Positions 1-10,880 of a DNA stretch of 64,000 nucleotides are shown here, in pieces. Below the pieces are notes generated by a model. The model made no database searches. It had not been told where the DNA came from and saw only the letters and a list, made by a program, of their open reading frames with translations. The DNA comes from Galbula dea (lineage: Eukaryota > Chordata > Aves > Piciformes > Galbulidae). The translations under genes were made by a program, and so were the position numbers. How positions within the stretch are numbered: position 1 is the stretch's first letter; every line of letters begins with the position of its first letter. The DNA is taken from contig VWZX01010089.1 of the NCBI GenBank assembly GCA_013399015.1, forward strand, positions 1,805,311 through 1,869,310, given 5' to 3'.

Positions 1-1440
1 TGGATGCACACAAACCATGGACTCAGGGATATCACTTCATGTTGACTAAAGCTCACTGCTTCTCCATCTACCCCAAAGCAAGCATGGTAACTGCACTTAC
101 CTTCAGAAAAAAGGCACCACAATTTCCAGTGTACATCTTCAGAAGTATCCAAAACCTTCCAAAGCAGCCAGGCTTCAGGTCTTTGCTAATTCTAAAATGG
201 CAGAAAGAAGCAACATTTAGGAATTTGGGTTTGGGCTTTTTTATTTCTTATTTTATTCTCTTCCAAGGAACAAAGAAAAGTTTTCAAAAGTAAAACCATG
301 AAGGAATGATACCATCATGTTTCTGATCTTTGCCACTCCAACAAGACAAAATCCTGCCTTTTTAGCAGGCAGCCTGGCTCTCTATTGATCACTTCTTCTT
401 CTTCATATATGGTGACAGGTTATTTTTAATGCTGGCTACACACTAGATAAAGAGGGAGATGCACAGACAGCATATTCCAAAGCAGCCCACTGCTTGGCTT
501 TACTGTCAGTGAGATCACCAGTAGCACCCCAGAGCTGATTTGTGCCCTGGTTTTGGAAGTTCTTATTTCTTTAGCACTTTCCAAAACTGAAAAATAAGCA
601 TAAATTCTATAAGCTTAAAATACAACCTGGGCAAAACCATTTCACAATATGCAAGGAACTGTTGAGGTGGAGTTTAAAGGGTAACCACAAACTTAAGACA
701 ATCTCTGCCTGCTCAATCCTCTCTTTGCACTTTTCAATAACTCTCTTCCATCTTCTTCCCAGGCTCCTCAGGGTTTTCCCAGCTTTGTATTCTTCTCCTC
801 ATATTTATTTTTCCTTCCAATAAAAAGCAACTTTCCTGTTTTCCTCTTTGAAAAATAAATAATAAAAACCCCAACCCTGTAGAATCACTCTGCAAACAGA
901 TAAGAAACTGCTGCATATTTTCAAGAGGAAATTGCATATTCAGGACATTGAAATGAGAATCAACTCTACACATCACTTCTGGCAAAAGCAGAAGAGTTTT
1001 CCAAGTTGTAGGGATTTGTCTAGCACTTGTTTGCTCCAAAGAAGCCTGTAAAGGACTACAAAACAAAACAACCACCATAGCTGATAGACAACATCAGCAT
1101 GAGGTTCTGCAATACCTATCTCATACTGCTTTTGACTTTGCACATTCTTGATTGTGCTTGTGCCTTCAAAATGCACAAGATAAGGAAAGCTCTACTCAAG
1201 AAAGTAACATATTTGGAACAAAATCACAGAACACACATCCAAGCCCTTCATGCTTCTATCAGAAAAAAAACCCCAAACTAAAGGGTCAACCCAAGGACTT
1301 TTAACAAAAAGAAAGAAATTTCATCATCATGATGGCAAAAAAAAAAAAAAGGCAGAAACAAATGGAATTGAGAAAGATTACCTCAAGAACTTTAACCCCA
1401 CCTTGCTAACTCTTTCACCTTTACCTCCTCTTCTGAACTC
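1..1440. other. Non-coding AT-rich DNA, nothing specific
   Basis: No coding region, RNA gene or transposon is recognisable here. Short open frames occur on both strands, overlap one another and show no domain. A pure A run of 14 lies at 1337-1350, next to a short TCATCATCATGATGG-type stretch at about 1321-1335. The lack of CpG and the scattered A and T runs are typical of bird intergenic or intronic DNA. Confidence 0.7.
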
Positions 1441-1600
1441 TGTTAATCTCCCATTCACGTTTTTTGCCCTGTTTTTGGGGTCCCTATTGGCTAATCACTT
1501 GTGGCTCCCGAGCAGTTTGGCTAATCTGGCTCTGAGAGCAATTTGTCGCCAGGCAACACCCAGCACTAGCTTTTACACAAGTGTCTGCATTNAGACACGA
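1441..1600. promoter_or_regulatory. Possible cis-element: RFX X-box plus inverted CCAAT box
   Basis: The 13-mer GTCGCCAGGCAAC at 1545-1557 fits the RFX X-box pattern GTNRCC-(0 to 3 nt)-RGYAAC without mismatch, with a one-base spacer. An inverted CCAAT box (ATTGG, 1486-1490) lies 55 bp to its left, in the local context CTATTGGCTAAT. X-boxes together with NF-Y (CCAAT) sites are known in promoters of ciliary genes and in MHC class II-type promoters. No gene start is visible beside this pair, and the orientation and spacing do not match the MHC class II layout. It could be a distal element or a chance match. Confidence 0.25.
1592..1592. other. Ambiguous base (N)
   Basis: This is the only undetermined base in the window (context GCATTNAGAC). 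It marks a draft assembly or an unresolved position. It falls inside a meaningless open frame and affects no call. Confidence 0.99.
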
Positions 1601-2860
1601 ACAGAAGGAAGAACCTCAAATAAAAAAAGCACATCTCTCACACTTAATTTGTTTAATATTTCTGAGTTTTCTTAAAGAAACATCCAGATCTAGGTTAAGA
1701 ATGGTATTTTGGAGAGAAAAAACAAGTGTTGCTGCTGATTAGCTTTGTAAGGATACACATGCAAACTGTCACAGCTCTGATTGATTGCAAGAAATGGTGT
1801 TTCCTGTGTCCCAAAAGCCTTTCCTAAAGCAACATAATACAAAGCCTGGGATATCTCTGTTTGGCAGAACAAATTCTGACATGACTAGCAGGTAGCAAAA
1901 TGGTTTGCATGGTCACTGTAAAAATGCCATGGAGCCAAAAGACATAAATGTTGCACAAGTAGACTTCTGAGATGAACAAAACACTACCTAAACAATTCTA
2001 AATGCAATTCAGCTGACCTTCTAGAGAGACCAGGAAAAACTCTGTTCTCCAGCAGCCCTCTCCCCAAATGAGCTGTCATGCTTCATGTTAAAGGTACTTC
2101 ATTAATGTTTATGTGAACACATCACAGCCATGCCAAGGCTACAGGAAGGCAAGAGACTCTAAGCAAGTAAAGAAACAGAGAGTTCTTTGAGAGAGGACTT
2201 CCAAGCTTTCTTTGCATTCAATAGCAACAAGAAAACCTTTAAATATTAAAGTTAATGGAAACCCCCAGGATGATAGCCTGTTCAGAAAGCCAGCCTTGTA
2301 AAGGAGTAATTCTGCTGAACTGGCCCCTTGACTTTGGTAGCTGAGAGGAAAAACCCCAAGTGACAGGTAGAACAAGAGGTTGTTGTCAGAGTCACTGTAG
2401 GTTTCTTAAATATTTGGGCATTTTTTCTTTTGCTGCCTTTGTAACTGCTTCTAAGGTTGTAATCAGGAGCTCAGTCCTTTGTTACTCTACAATCAACTTG
2501 CTTTCTTAAATTTACTTTTCTCTCTGAGCTTGCCTGGTATGGTGGGACCCATTGGTGGCTCTGGCAAGCTGAGCTATGTAGTTTCTCTAGAGAACAGCAA
2601 CATCCAGTAAAAAGAGATCCCACCAAAAATCTGCAGAATGCCCCATAAGAAGACTGAGTGCTCTGAAGCCTGGTATTATCAAGACACAGGACAGAGAACA
2701 AAAGTATCTCCTGACACATATTATTCACTGACCTGCAAGAAATGGTCTATACCACAAAAGGGAATCCCACATTGTCACATTTTGACATAAGCAAACCCCA
2801 GGCTCAGTAATCTGTAAGCTTCTAAGACATGACTTTCATCCAGCAACCTGAAGTTCAAAG
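1601..2860. other. Non-coding DNA, nothing specific
   Basis: I see no gene, recognisable repeat or strong motif cluster. Open frames of 60 to 85 codons on the minus strand (about 1690-1872, 2139-2375, 2471-2728) have no recognisable protein features and no splice context, so I treat them as chance. Confidence 0.7.
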
Positions 2861-3130
2861 AATATTTGCATATTCTCTAATCTCTAGCTCTTAAGGTTTT
2901 ATTGGCAGTGCTGTGTGTGTTGGTTAAAAGAGCTGCATGATTACTAGCAGCTGTACCTGATTATGTGCCAATTAATACAGGAGCTCCCACAGAGTTAATA
3001 TGGAGGTTTTCCTTTCCTCTGCTGTTCATTTTTGTCTATTAATCACCCCATGCATGTTCTCTCTCTGCTAATACAGTCATTTATTATGGTTATTAGGTTG
3101 CTATAAATTCCAGGGGACTTGGACAGATCT
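2861..3130. promoter_or_regulatory. AT-rich block resembling a conserved non-coding element
   Basis: The block starts with an octamer-type ATTTGCAT at 2864-2871. It continues with many ATTA/TAAT homeodomain cores (for example CCAATTAATA near 2969, TCTATTAATCACC near 3036, TTATTATGG near 3070). Such clusters are typical of vertebrate developmental enhancers, but they also occur by chance in AT-rich DNA. Conservation could not be tested, so this is inference from motif density only. Confidence 0.2.
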
Positions 3131-4230
3131 TACAATTTTAGATATGAGATGTGTATGAAACATTTGGCAAATCATTTGTAGGAAATAAATGTCCTGTCTC
3201 TAAACCACACACCCCCAGAAACACCAGGTTTAATATTATGTCTTATTCTCCAATGTGTTACTCAAAATACTCCCTTGTACTTCTGGTTTCCTACATCAGT
3301 GCCCTTCCTGGTGGACATTAGTACCCACAGAGGTACACAAGTGCTCTGGCTGGGAACCAAACCCAGACATCAGAGACAGGTGGATTGGCTGGGAGAAGGG
3401 AAGTCCTGGGGCTGTCCCCAGGTCACATGAGGTGACTAGAAGCTGCGTCCCTTGGCAGGGCAGGACACCCTGGCACCACCACCAGGCAGCCACCAGGCTC
3501 ACCTCTCAGATTCACCACAATTATGTGGTCAGGAGACACCTCCTACACACCCCAGCAAGCACTGACTCCTGCCTCTGCTTAGAGCCAAACAGAACCAAAC
3601 CCTTTGGCTGTGGTTTCTCAAAAACTCCTAAAAATGCTTGTGACTGTGAGCTGTCTGAGCTTAGCTCAGTCTGCTGCTTTGGAAAACTCTCCTCCTTGTC
3701 CTTAGTATATTTAGTGTAAGCCAGGAGTGTATAAATATTCTGTGAATTAATGCTCTCTGTCTCCTAGTGACCACATGACCCAGAGAGAAATAGCACCTAG
3801 AAATAACCACTGATGTCAAGCTGTAAACTTTCTGTTCTCAGCCAGCTGGCTTGTGATACCAGCTAACTCTGTATTTAAAGGCACAGCTTTCTCCATTGCT
3901 CCTCTCACTTTGGGTGGCTTTTATAGTCTCTCTTGGCAAAGCTCTTACTGGAGGGGGGTGATTTGCAGTTCACAGAAGGCACCAGGCTCCTGCAGTATGA
4001 CCTTATATTATGGCTAATAGAATTTAACATGCTTCCTGATTACAGCACGATCCTATGAAATAGGATGGAAAGTTCTGCTGGCCTCTGAGGCCATTTTGCT
4101 GCTCTTGAAGCATAAATGAGTTGATTTTGTCCTCTCCTAAAGATCAGCCATATTGTCTGCAGCACAATGCATTTGCCATTAATCCCTTGGTTATTCATCT
4201 GTCTCAGGGTAGCAGCCATGGTTCAGAACC
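3131..4230. other. Non-coding DNA with a GC-richer patch
   Basis: Most of this stretch is unremarkable. Positions 3290-3560 are noticeably richer in G and C (short runs such as GGGGCTGTCCCC and CACCACCACCAGG) but almost free of CpG, so it is not a CpG island. An open frame of 154 codons crosses the patch on the plus strand (3255-3719) and another lies opposite it on the minus strand. Neither has a recognisable domain. A frame open on both strands of a GC-richer patch is best explained by base composition. Confidence 0.55.
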
Positions 4231-4545
4231 CAAGCAGCAAAAATAACAAAGGTTGAACTTTAATACAGTCATAAAATGTTTGTTTTTACAGATGACAGTC
4301 CTGTGGCCAGCTGTTCCCAAATGTGGCATCAGTCAATGCAGACTATACTATTCAAAAGCAATAACCCTTTTGCAAGATACACTGTCTGCACAAGTGAATA
4401 TATTAGTGTTATTAATAATAGGCTGATATTAATGCAAAGCTGAGCTGTCATCTGCCACAGAACAATGCCTGTGTGTATAACTCCATCAGTTATTACATTA
4501 CAGGGGTGCCTGAAGCCTTTTGCTGACAGTAAGTGAAGCAAGTGT
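4231..4545. promoter_or_regulatory. AT-rich block resembling a conserved non-coding element
   Basis: The block is dense in homeodomain-type cores (TATTAGTGTTATTAATAATAGG near 4400-4421, plus several ATTA and TAAT words) and TG-rich words, with few mononucleotide runs. It reads more like constrained enhancer sequence than like its neighbours. This is inference from composition; no conservation data were available. Confidence 0.18.
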
Positions 4546-6688
4546 AGATTTAATGCATTTAACTGAATAAAAAGAGGGGGGAAAAAATATCATACCTTTA
4601 ATTTAATATATGCATGTTCTTCACTGTGGCAATTACCCACAAGTCCACAAAGAACAGTCTGGGCTTCAGGCTATCAGACAGTTTATTCAGGATTATTCTT
4701 ATGGATGATAGCACTTCATGGTTTCCAAAACAGGCTTTCTCATTACTCTGCTTTCTGCTAACAGGATTTTTGCAAGATGCCCCTTTCAAGTATGTGGGAG
4801 GGGGTCTTTGAACCATGAAAAATACCAGAAAACTGACATAAGGGTGATTTCAGCATCATAGGTACAGCAATTATGCATACAGTGTATTTTTTTCTGACAC
4901 TGTCTGCAGCCCTTTAATCAAGAAAAACATTTGCTCAGCCCAGAATGAATGAATGGGAGCTGAAGGGATAAAAAAGACCTGTTCAGAACTATTAACCTGA
5001 TTTTCCAGCTTAATTTTTAACTCAAAGTGCAAATAAATCATCAGCACCTCATAAAAATCCGGGGACTCCGTTATTCTCACTTAAGTAGGGTTACAGAAGT
5101 TTATGCTAGCTGAAAACTATGCCTGTTATGTTTATCTGAATCTGTAGCCTTCCAGAAATCTCTTCCAGATTTCTGAATAGGCTGTCTACCCTGGTGTGTT
5201 GAGGGCATCCAAATTCTCCAGCTGGATCATCCTCAGCAATTAGCAAATAGACCCTTTGTAAGATCAGGCCAAATCCTAGTCCCAGGTCACCATGTTGCTA
5301 ACACAAATGTTTAGCTGGAGTGCCAAGTTTACAAACTGAAGATTCCAATGACCCTTTTTTTTTTTTTTGTCCTGTTTTAAGGCTCAAAACCTTAGGCAGT
5401 AAGGAATCTGGCTCCTGACTCTGTCATTCTCATGTAAATGTTGTTTCCTCAGGTAGTCTGTCAAGCCACCTGGTTTCCAGGGGCCATGCCAGCAGTTTAT
5501 CTTATTTTATTGTGCAGTATGCTGAGAAGATAAGGGAAGGGATCACAACAGCATCAGAAACCCCACAGTTGTTAAGCATGTTTGCTACTGAAAACTCATT
5601 GCCATTGGCTTTTGCCTGTGCAGGTGTACAGAACTCATAAAAGTGTTCTTAAATATTGACCCACTTTATTTGTGTAGTGACCCTCTTGGCTCATTTTATT
5701 CTAAAATAATCAATTATGTATTTACCTGGTAAAACATTTCCTCAGACATTTTCTAACTGGCCAGGAAAAGATCAATGTTGAAAGGTTTGCTTTCTGCATT
5801 ACAGCTCTGACTAATGGTTTGTTTATTCAGAAAAAACACACAAAGATCTGGACTTATCTAGCAAGAGGCTGTAAAAGGTTGTGCTTTTTGAAATTGTGGC
5901 TGGAAGTTGAAATGGATCAGGAGTGTTCCTCTGAAACACATTCATGCTAGAAAAGAGATTCTTGGAATGGAAAGCTGTGCTCTTTCAAAAATGTTTGGGG
6001 TTTATTTGGGAAGTGAGACCAAAATATTTTGCCTCAGGCTACGTAAACTGGTATTGCAATATTTGGTTTGTGAGAGAGAGTCGAAATATTAGTATTGTTA
6101 CAGTATTAACACGCCACTGCCTGGCAAAACACCTCAGCCTGCAGAGGGGAACTACACTTCCCACAGGTCACTGCAACTATTCAGTTAAGCCAGGAGAACA
6201 GCTTTCAGTGTGGTTCTGCAAACAGAAACTAATTCTTATTGAAAAAACATTAAATCACTTCAGGTTGAAGTCCTGAAAGCTAGTATCTGGACATTTCTTT
6301 GAACTTTGGTTCTGGATGTAAGGTTAAAGTTTGTCACCTTTCAGTGTGGATTTATTTTCAAATGCAGTAATCTTCTGTAGTAAAATAAATTTTGGGTTTT
6401 TTATTTGATTTCTAGTATCTGAACCCATTTATTGTAATCCAATAAACTAAATTATCTTAAGCATAAGGTAAACTGGTTTGACTGTCTCTAATACCCTTTC
6501 ACCGTGCTTTAACAAACCTGATTGGGATTAGTGCAATGTTTTTGTTGATGCTAAAAAACCCATAAATCTGCCCATTGTTTTAATTTCTAAATAACATCAT
6601 ATTCTGCAAAAGCATGTGTTTCATAGCCTAGTATTTATTTACATTTCATGAATGGTATGTGACCAGAAAGGAAAACATATTTGTCCTA
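4546..6688. other. Non-coding AT-rich DNA
   Basis: No gene is supported. A run of 14 T lies at 5355-5368. Overlapping frames of 61 and 110 codons at about 5907-6276 show no domain and no splice context. Nothing else stands out. Confidence 0.7.
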
Positions 6689-6748
6689 CTGTAATGTCCT
6701 TACTGAGGTAAGAGATGTCTGTAATGTCCTTACTGAGGTAAGAGAGGT
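6689..6748 (+). repeat. Tandem duplication, 30-bp unit, two copies
   Basis: The first 27 bases of each unit are identical (6689-6715 and 6719-6745, beginning CTGTAATGTCCTTACTGAGG). The copies abut with a 30-bp period, which indicates a recent slippage-type duplication. Confidence 0.95.
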
Positions 6749-7125
6749 TGTTCAGTCAGCACTTTGAACTTCCTTTTGTGCAGATAAAGGTCCCACCTAA
6801 TAAAAATAACATATTCAAAAGAAGGTTAAGGATTGTGCTTAGGCCTTACAGGTTTTTATTGAACACCTCAGCTCAATAAACACTCAGGGAAAGCAGGAGG
6901 GAACAACACTGGTACCTCCCAAGTCTGACACACCGCAGGAGAGAGGGAACAATACTGGTGCCTCCCAAGTCTGCCACACCAAATGGCTCAATAAAAGCAG
7001 GTGCTGAGATATTTCAGTTGTTAAACAGTAGGAGAAGTCATAGAACGCAAAACAGCAAAACCTACTGCTTTGATGTATGAGGATCTGACCTAAAATAAGT
7101 GGTGAAAAGCCTGGAAAGGGCGAGG
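6749..7125. other. Non-coding DNA containing a second local duplication
   Basis: Apart from the roughly 45-bp duplication listed separately (6893-6980), nothing specific is visible. The sequence becomes gradually richer in G and C towards the island that follows. Confidence 0.6.
6893..6980 (+). repeat. Tandem duplication, about 42-46-bp unit, two diverged copies
   Basis: Copy 1 (6893-6934) and copy 2 (6935-6980) share GCAGGAG...GGGAACAA.ACTGGT.CCTCCC and then AAGTCTG.CACACC. They differ by a 4-bp indel in a GA-rich stretch and a few substitutions. Divergence is higher than in the 30-bp duplication just upstream, so this one is probably older. Confidence 0.9.
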
Positions 7126-7545
7126 CAACATGGGGTGGCCTGAGGGAAGGAAGGGGCGGCCATTTTGTGTCAGACCAGCAACCCTTCACAGCATGGCCTC
7201 CTCAGCCGCCATCATGGCTGCTCCCCCTTTCCCTCCATCTGCTGTCCCTGCTTCTATCCCCCTCTCACTTCTGTTACCCTGGGGTCAATGGCAGGCAGTA
7301 AAATACCTCAGAGAACTGGCAAAAACCTCCTCATGAACACCCAGGAGGGGTGCCCTCGCCGAGGGGAGGCAGCCGGGTCAGTGCTCGGCGCTGAGGGGAG
7401 CTGGATGTGCTGGGAGGGACCTGCTCGCCTCAGAGGCTGGGATGTGATGGCCAAGGCTTTAAAAGAGGGCGAGGACTTTGCGAGCTCTCAGCTTCAGCTC
7501 TCTGACCTGGGGCACCCTGGAAAGTGGAGAACAGCTATGCTCTGA
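7126..7545. promoter_or_regulatory. Small GC/CpG-richer island with YY1-like motifs
   Basis: In a CpG-poor setting this 420-bp patch holds roughly a dozen CpGs (for example GGGGCGGCC near 7153, CAGCCGCCATCATGG near 7203, CTCGCCGAGG near 7357, GCTCGGCGCTG near 7383). It contains GCCGCCATCAT (reverse complement ATGATGGCGGC, one base from the YY1 consensus) and GCGGCCATTTTGTG (reverse complement CACAAAATGGCCGC). A TATA-like TTTAAAA lies at about 7459. It could be a small promoter, a solo long terminal repeat or a decayed CpG island. I see no LTR ends or tRNA primer site that would decide. Overlapping frames on both strands look like composition effects. Confidence 0.3.
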
Positions 7546-8013
7546 AGAAATGGCTTTATAAACACACTCTCAAATCAGAGGCTTTGAAATGTAGGCAATC
7601 ACGAGGGAAAAAAATCTGCAGAAAAGAAAGATATATCTGTATCCCCAATGCTATTGAGCACTGACCTCCCAGTCCCCACACGCTATAATTGCTCTTTGTT
7701 GGCCTCCTCTCTGAAGTGTCAGCTCTCGTGGATTAAGCAGAGGATTGCTGCAGCAGGTTTCTACCAGAAAATTAATCCTTTTTGTCCCTGTTTGGGCTGG
7801 ACTGCCTTCTGTAAATAGCATATTGTGGAAATAATCTGGGGTTACAGCTCATGATGAAACAGAAATGACCAGGCAGCCTCAGCATCCATCTTACACCAGG
7901 AAACATCTCACTTTTGTCTATTAACTAGGGCTTCCCTGGGAACAACACCTTGCTCTGCAACTGCAAGGACACCTGAAAGTGTTGTACAGGACCTACCTGC
8001 AAAGGGCCATTCT

Positions 8014-8035
8014 GGGGTTTTAATTCAAAAACCCC
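8014..8035. repeat. 22-bp imperfect palindrome
   Basis: GGGGTTTT and AAAACCCC flank a 6-bp centre (AATTCA), giving a potential short hairpin. It directly precedes the 24-bp tandem duplication at 8036-8083, so both probably arose from local replication slippage. Confidence 0.8.
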
Positions 8036-8083
8036 AAAGTTTTGAATTTAAGGGAAATCAAAGTTTTGAACTTAAGGGAAATC
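8036..8083 (+). repeat. Tandem duplication, 24-bp unit, two copies
   Basis: The unit AAAGTTTTGAATTTAAGGG... occurs at 8036-8059 and again at 8060-8083 with one mismatch (ATTTAA against ACTTAA). Confidence 0.95.
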
Positions 8084-10880
8084 AGTTAGGCTGCATTTAG
8101 AGGCTTCTGACTACCACATCAGACTGGTTTTAGCCTCATTTCACTCTGCTTCAGTTCCCAAGTTAGCACTGTTTATATTCAGAATAAAAGGCTATAAGGA
8201 AAAATTTTAATATAATCTACTTTATAAGCCAGCAAGGCTTCCTGTGTGCTCCTGTGCAAAGAGTGTTTGGGTTTCAAGTTCTAGGCTTTTTTCTGTGCCA
8301 GAGATATGTCCATCAGTTAGACTGCAAGGAAGGTAGTATGAAGCAGCTTAATGCTGATCTAGACTCTGACAGTGTCAAAGGATAGGGCAGAAGAATATAC
8401 ATCACCTGTTTCTTCTATAACTTTGTGGGTTTCCTTTTTAAAATTTTATATGAAAACCATCTCAACATCTTGTCTCCATCCTTCCTGATGTTTCTTTGCC
8501 TATTACTCTTTTATTAGCTTTGCCACTTTGATTTTGAGCCTCCCACTCCAGCCTGCTAAGCACTCCAAAATGATTTCTACCTTTTTCCAACTGCACTATT
8601 GCTGTTCCCAGCAACAGCCTCATCATTTACTCTGCACTAGAAGACAGAAAAAGTTCAGCCCCTGGGTAAGCTTTCTGGCTCCTCACTCTTAATAACTAGT
8701 GCCACTAACACAATAAAATTTTACATCATTTTTATTGGATCCCTCCTAGAGAATTATAGGAGGAGCTCTAGCTTGCAAAGCAGCTATGTGAAGCTGCAGA
8801 CAGAATTGCATCTGTTTCCTTTTGCCACAAGTTGTTCTGTATTGTTCCCTGTTGACTAGGAAATTTAACACACTGTCAATGTACATCACATTTGTAATAA
8901 AAATAACTGTTAAACATAAACTCATTATCCCCTTCCAGCTTTTTCCTTCTTTTTTCCCCCCTCTTTTTTTTTTTTTTTTAATAACAAATTGACTTTATTT
9001 CCTCTACATCTTTCTCCTTCTCACCCTCAAAATAAACTTTATTTCTGGTCCTGGTATTCCCAGGAGCTGAGCTAGCTCCAGAAATTTAATGCTGGCTTTT
9101 ACAGACAATCCTGAGAGTGAAACAGAGTACAGGAATGGTGGGGAGATGTCAGTAAGAATCTGCTATTTCTAACTAAATAATGAAGAAAAATTTGGTACTA
9201 TTATTGCCTGGTGGCTTTTTTTTTTCCCCTAACAACTGTTGCCTAAAAGCAGAAGAGAAGTCACTGTCCAGACCCAGATGAGGAGCTAAAGAGAAAAGCT
9301 CTGCCTCTGAGATGCAGAAAGTTGCCAGCAGCTTTTAATCTCCAGGCTGAGGTGATGCCTGCTTTTGCTGCAGCTGTGAGTGTTCTGCAACCTTGTACTT
9401 CCCTAGGTTACTGCAGTCTCTCTGGTTTTCAGGCTGCTGAATAAACCAGCTCCTGGTTGCTGATTAGCACAGAAAACAAAGATGTCTGAGACCGCATTGC
9501 CACTTATGGATAAAGACAGACTTATTTGGCTTATTTTCTTAGCTGATGGAAGATATGTTAACATAACACAAATCCTCCAAGGAAACATACTTATCTTTCA
9601 GAAAGACATGCTTTCTGAGGGATGGGGCCATGCCAGCTGCAGCTACTCTTCTTCTTGGTGTATGGTTGCGTGGCAGAGTCTACGTCTTGGGAAGATGGAA
9701 GGCAAGACCCTTCCCTGCCTGCATCATCTTGCATAGACATGGTGCAAAACCCTAGGGGATTGCCTGGGGTCATGGCTGTACATTCTTCCCAACAATAGTA
9801 TCACCTTCTGCCATATTTGCAGAGAGGCACTGCTGTACCACTCCAATATCTGGATACAGTGCCAAGCTGGGAACACAGCCGACACAGACAATAACGAGGG
9901 GATGCTGATGGGATTATGACTGAAAATCACATCACTAATAAAAATGACAGGGGTAGTCACAAGCTCTTTAAAGGCCTCTGTCTGATTTGCATTTTCTTAT
10001 GCTGCTTGGAAAACTTAATGAAGTTTAGCTTCTGTCATTAAGATAAACCAGCTTTGTGGTGTTGCTGTCAGTCCTACTAATTAAAAGTCAGCCTCCGAGT
10101 GCTTAAAAGCTTGTCCACACTTGAAAATCAATTCCAATTCAGCTTGAGGAAGCATATACATTTAACTTGCAGCAGCTATTCCACTTAAATTAGTATTTTT
10201 ATTTTGGAATAAGAGTTCCTTTGAGGTTGGATCCAACTGAAACAGTGGTTGCTCCTTTGCCCTGTCGTGAACCAAGAGATCTCTGCATAGGAAATGGTCC
10301 AGGGATACCTCTTGCTAAGTATCCCTATGCACAGATGAGCCTTCAGATGGCTACAGGACACCAGCCTTCCTTTCTGTATGCTTCTTTCTGCATTGTGCTT
10401 CACCAGCTGAGCTACAGCTGCAAGCAACTTATGATACATTCCTGCAATCAATGTGCCAAGCCAAACTGATACAGAATTATTAAATTTTTAAGGACCTGTA
10501 ATGTATTCTGCAAGGCTGCTGTTGCAGTATAAAACCTAAATAAGAAAACAGTTGCTTTTCAGCTCTGACCTGAAGGAAAAGACAGCATGCAACTGGCACT
10601 GGTCATCCAGCTGGGATGAGGTGTTCCTCTTACTGGTATCCAACCTCTGGCTTGAGAATGAAGCACTTGGCAGTGGAAACGTTCCACAGCTGGAAGCCAC
10701 AAAGAAGACAAAGCAAATAAACAATCTCCAAGTGAAGTTTAAACCAGAGAATAAAAATCAAATGTCATTTGAAAGCCTACTAAAATTGGCTGGTGTCTAA
10801 GAAAGCATTTGGGAGCTCAGAGCTTCCCTGCTGCACTTCAGACATTAAGGAGAGAAACAGAGAAACAGTCTTAGATGAAG

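Larger units (their letters stand above)
7546..10880. other. Non-coding DNA, nothing gene-like
   Basis: The stretch contains a small palindrome and a 24-bp duplication (listed separately) and a T run of 16 at 8964-8979 within a pyrimidine-rich tract (about 8940-8980). Open frames at 9482-9736, 10221-10469 and 10552-10800 show no domain or splice context. No transposon is recognised. Confidence 0.65.

Noticed and set aside
3255..3719. 154-codon plus-strand frame in a GC-richer patch
   Set aside because: A frame is also open on the opposite strand, which points to base composition. No domain, no CpG island and no splice signals.
7126..7545. Interpretation of the CpG-richer patch as an endogenous retrovirus LTR
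   Set aside because: No terminal TG...CA pair with target-site duplication, no polyadenylation signal at the expected place and no primer-binding site or viral coding sequence nearby could be seen.
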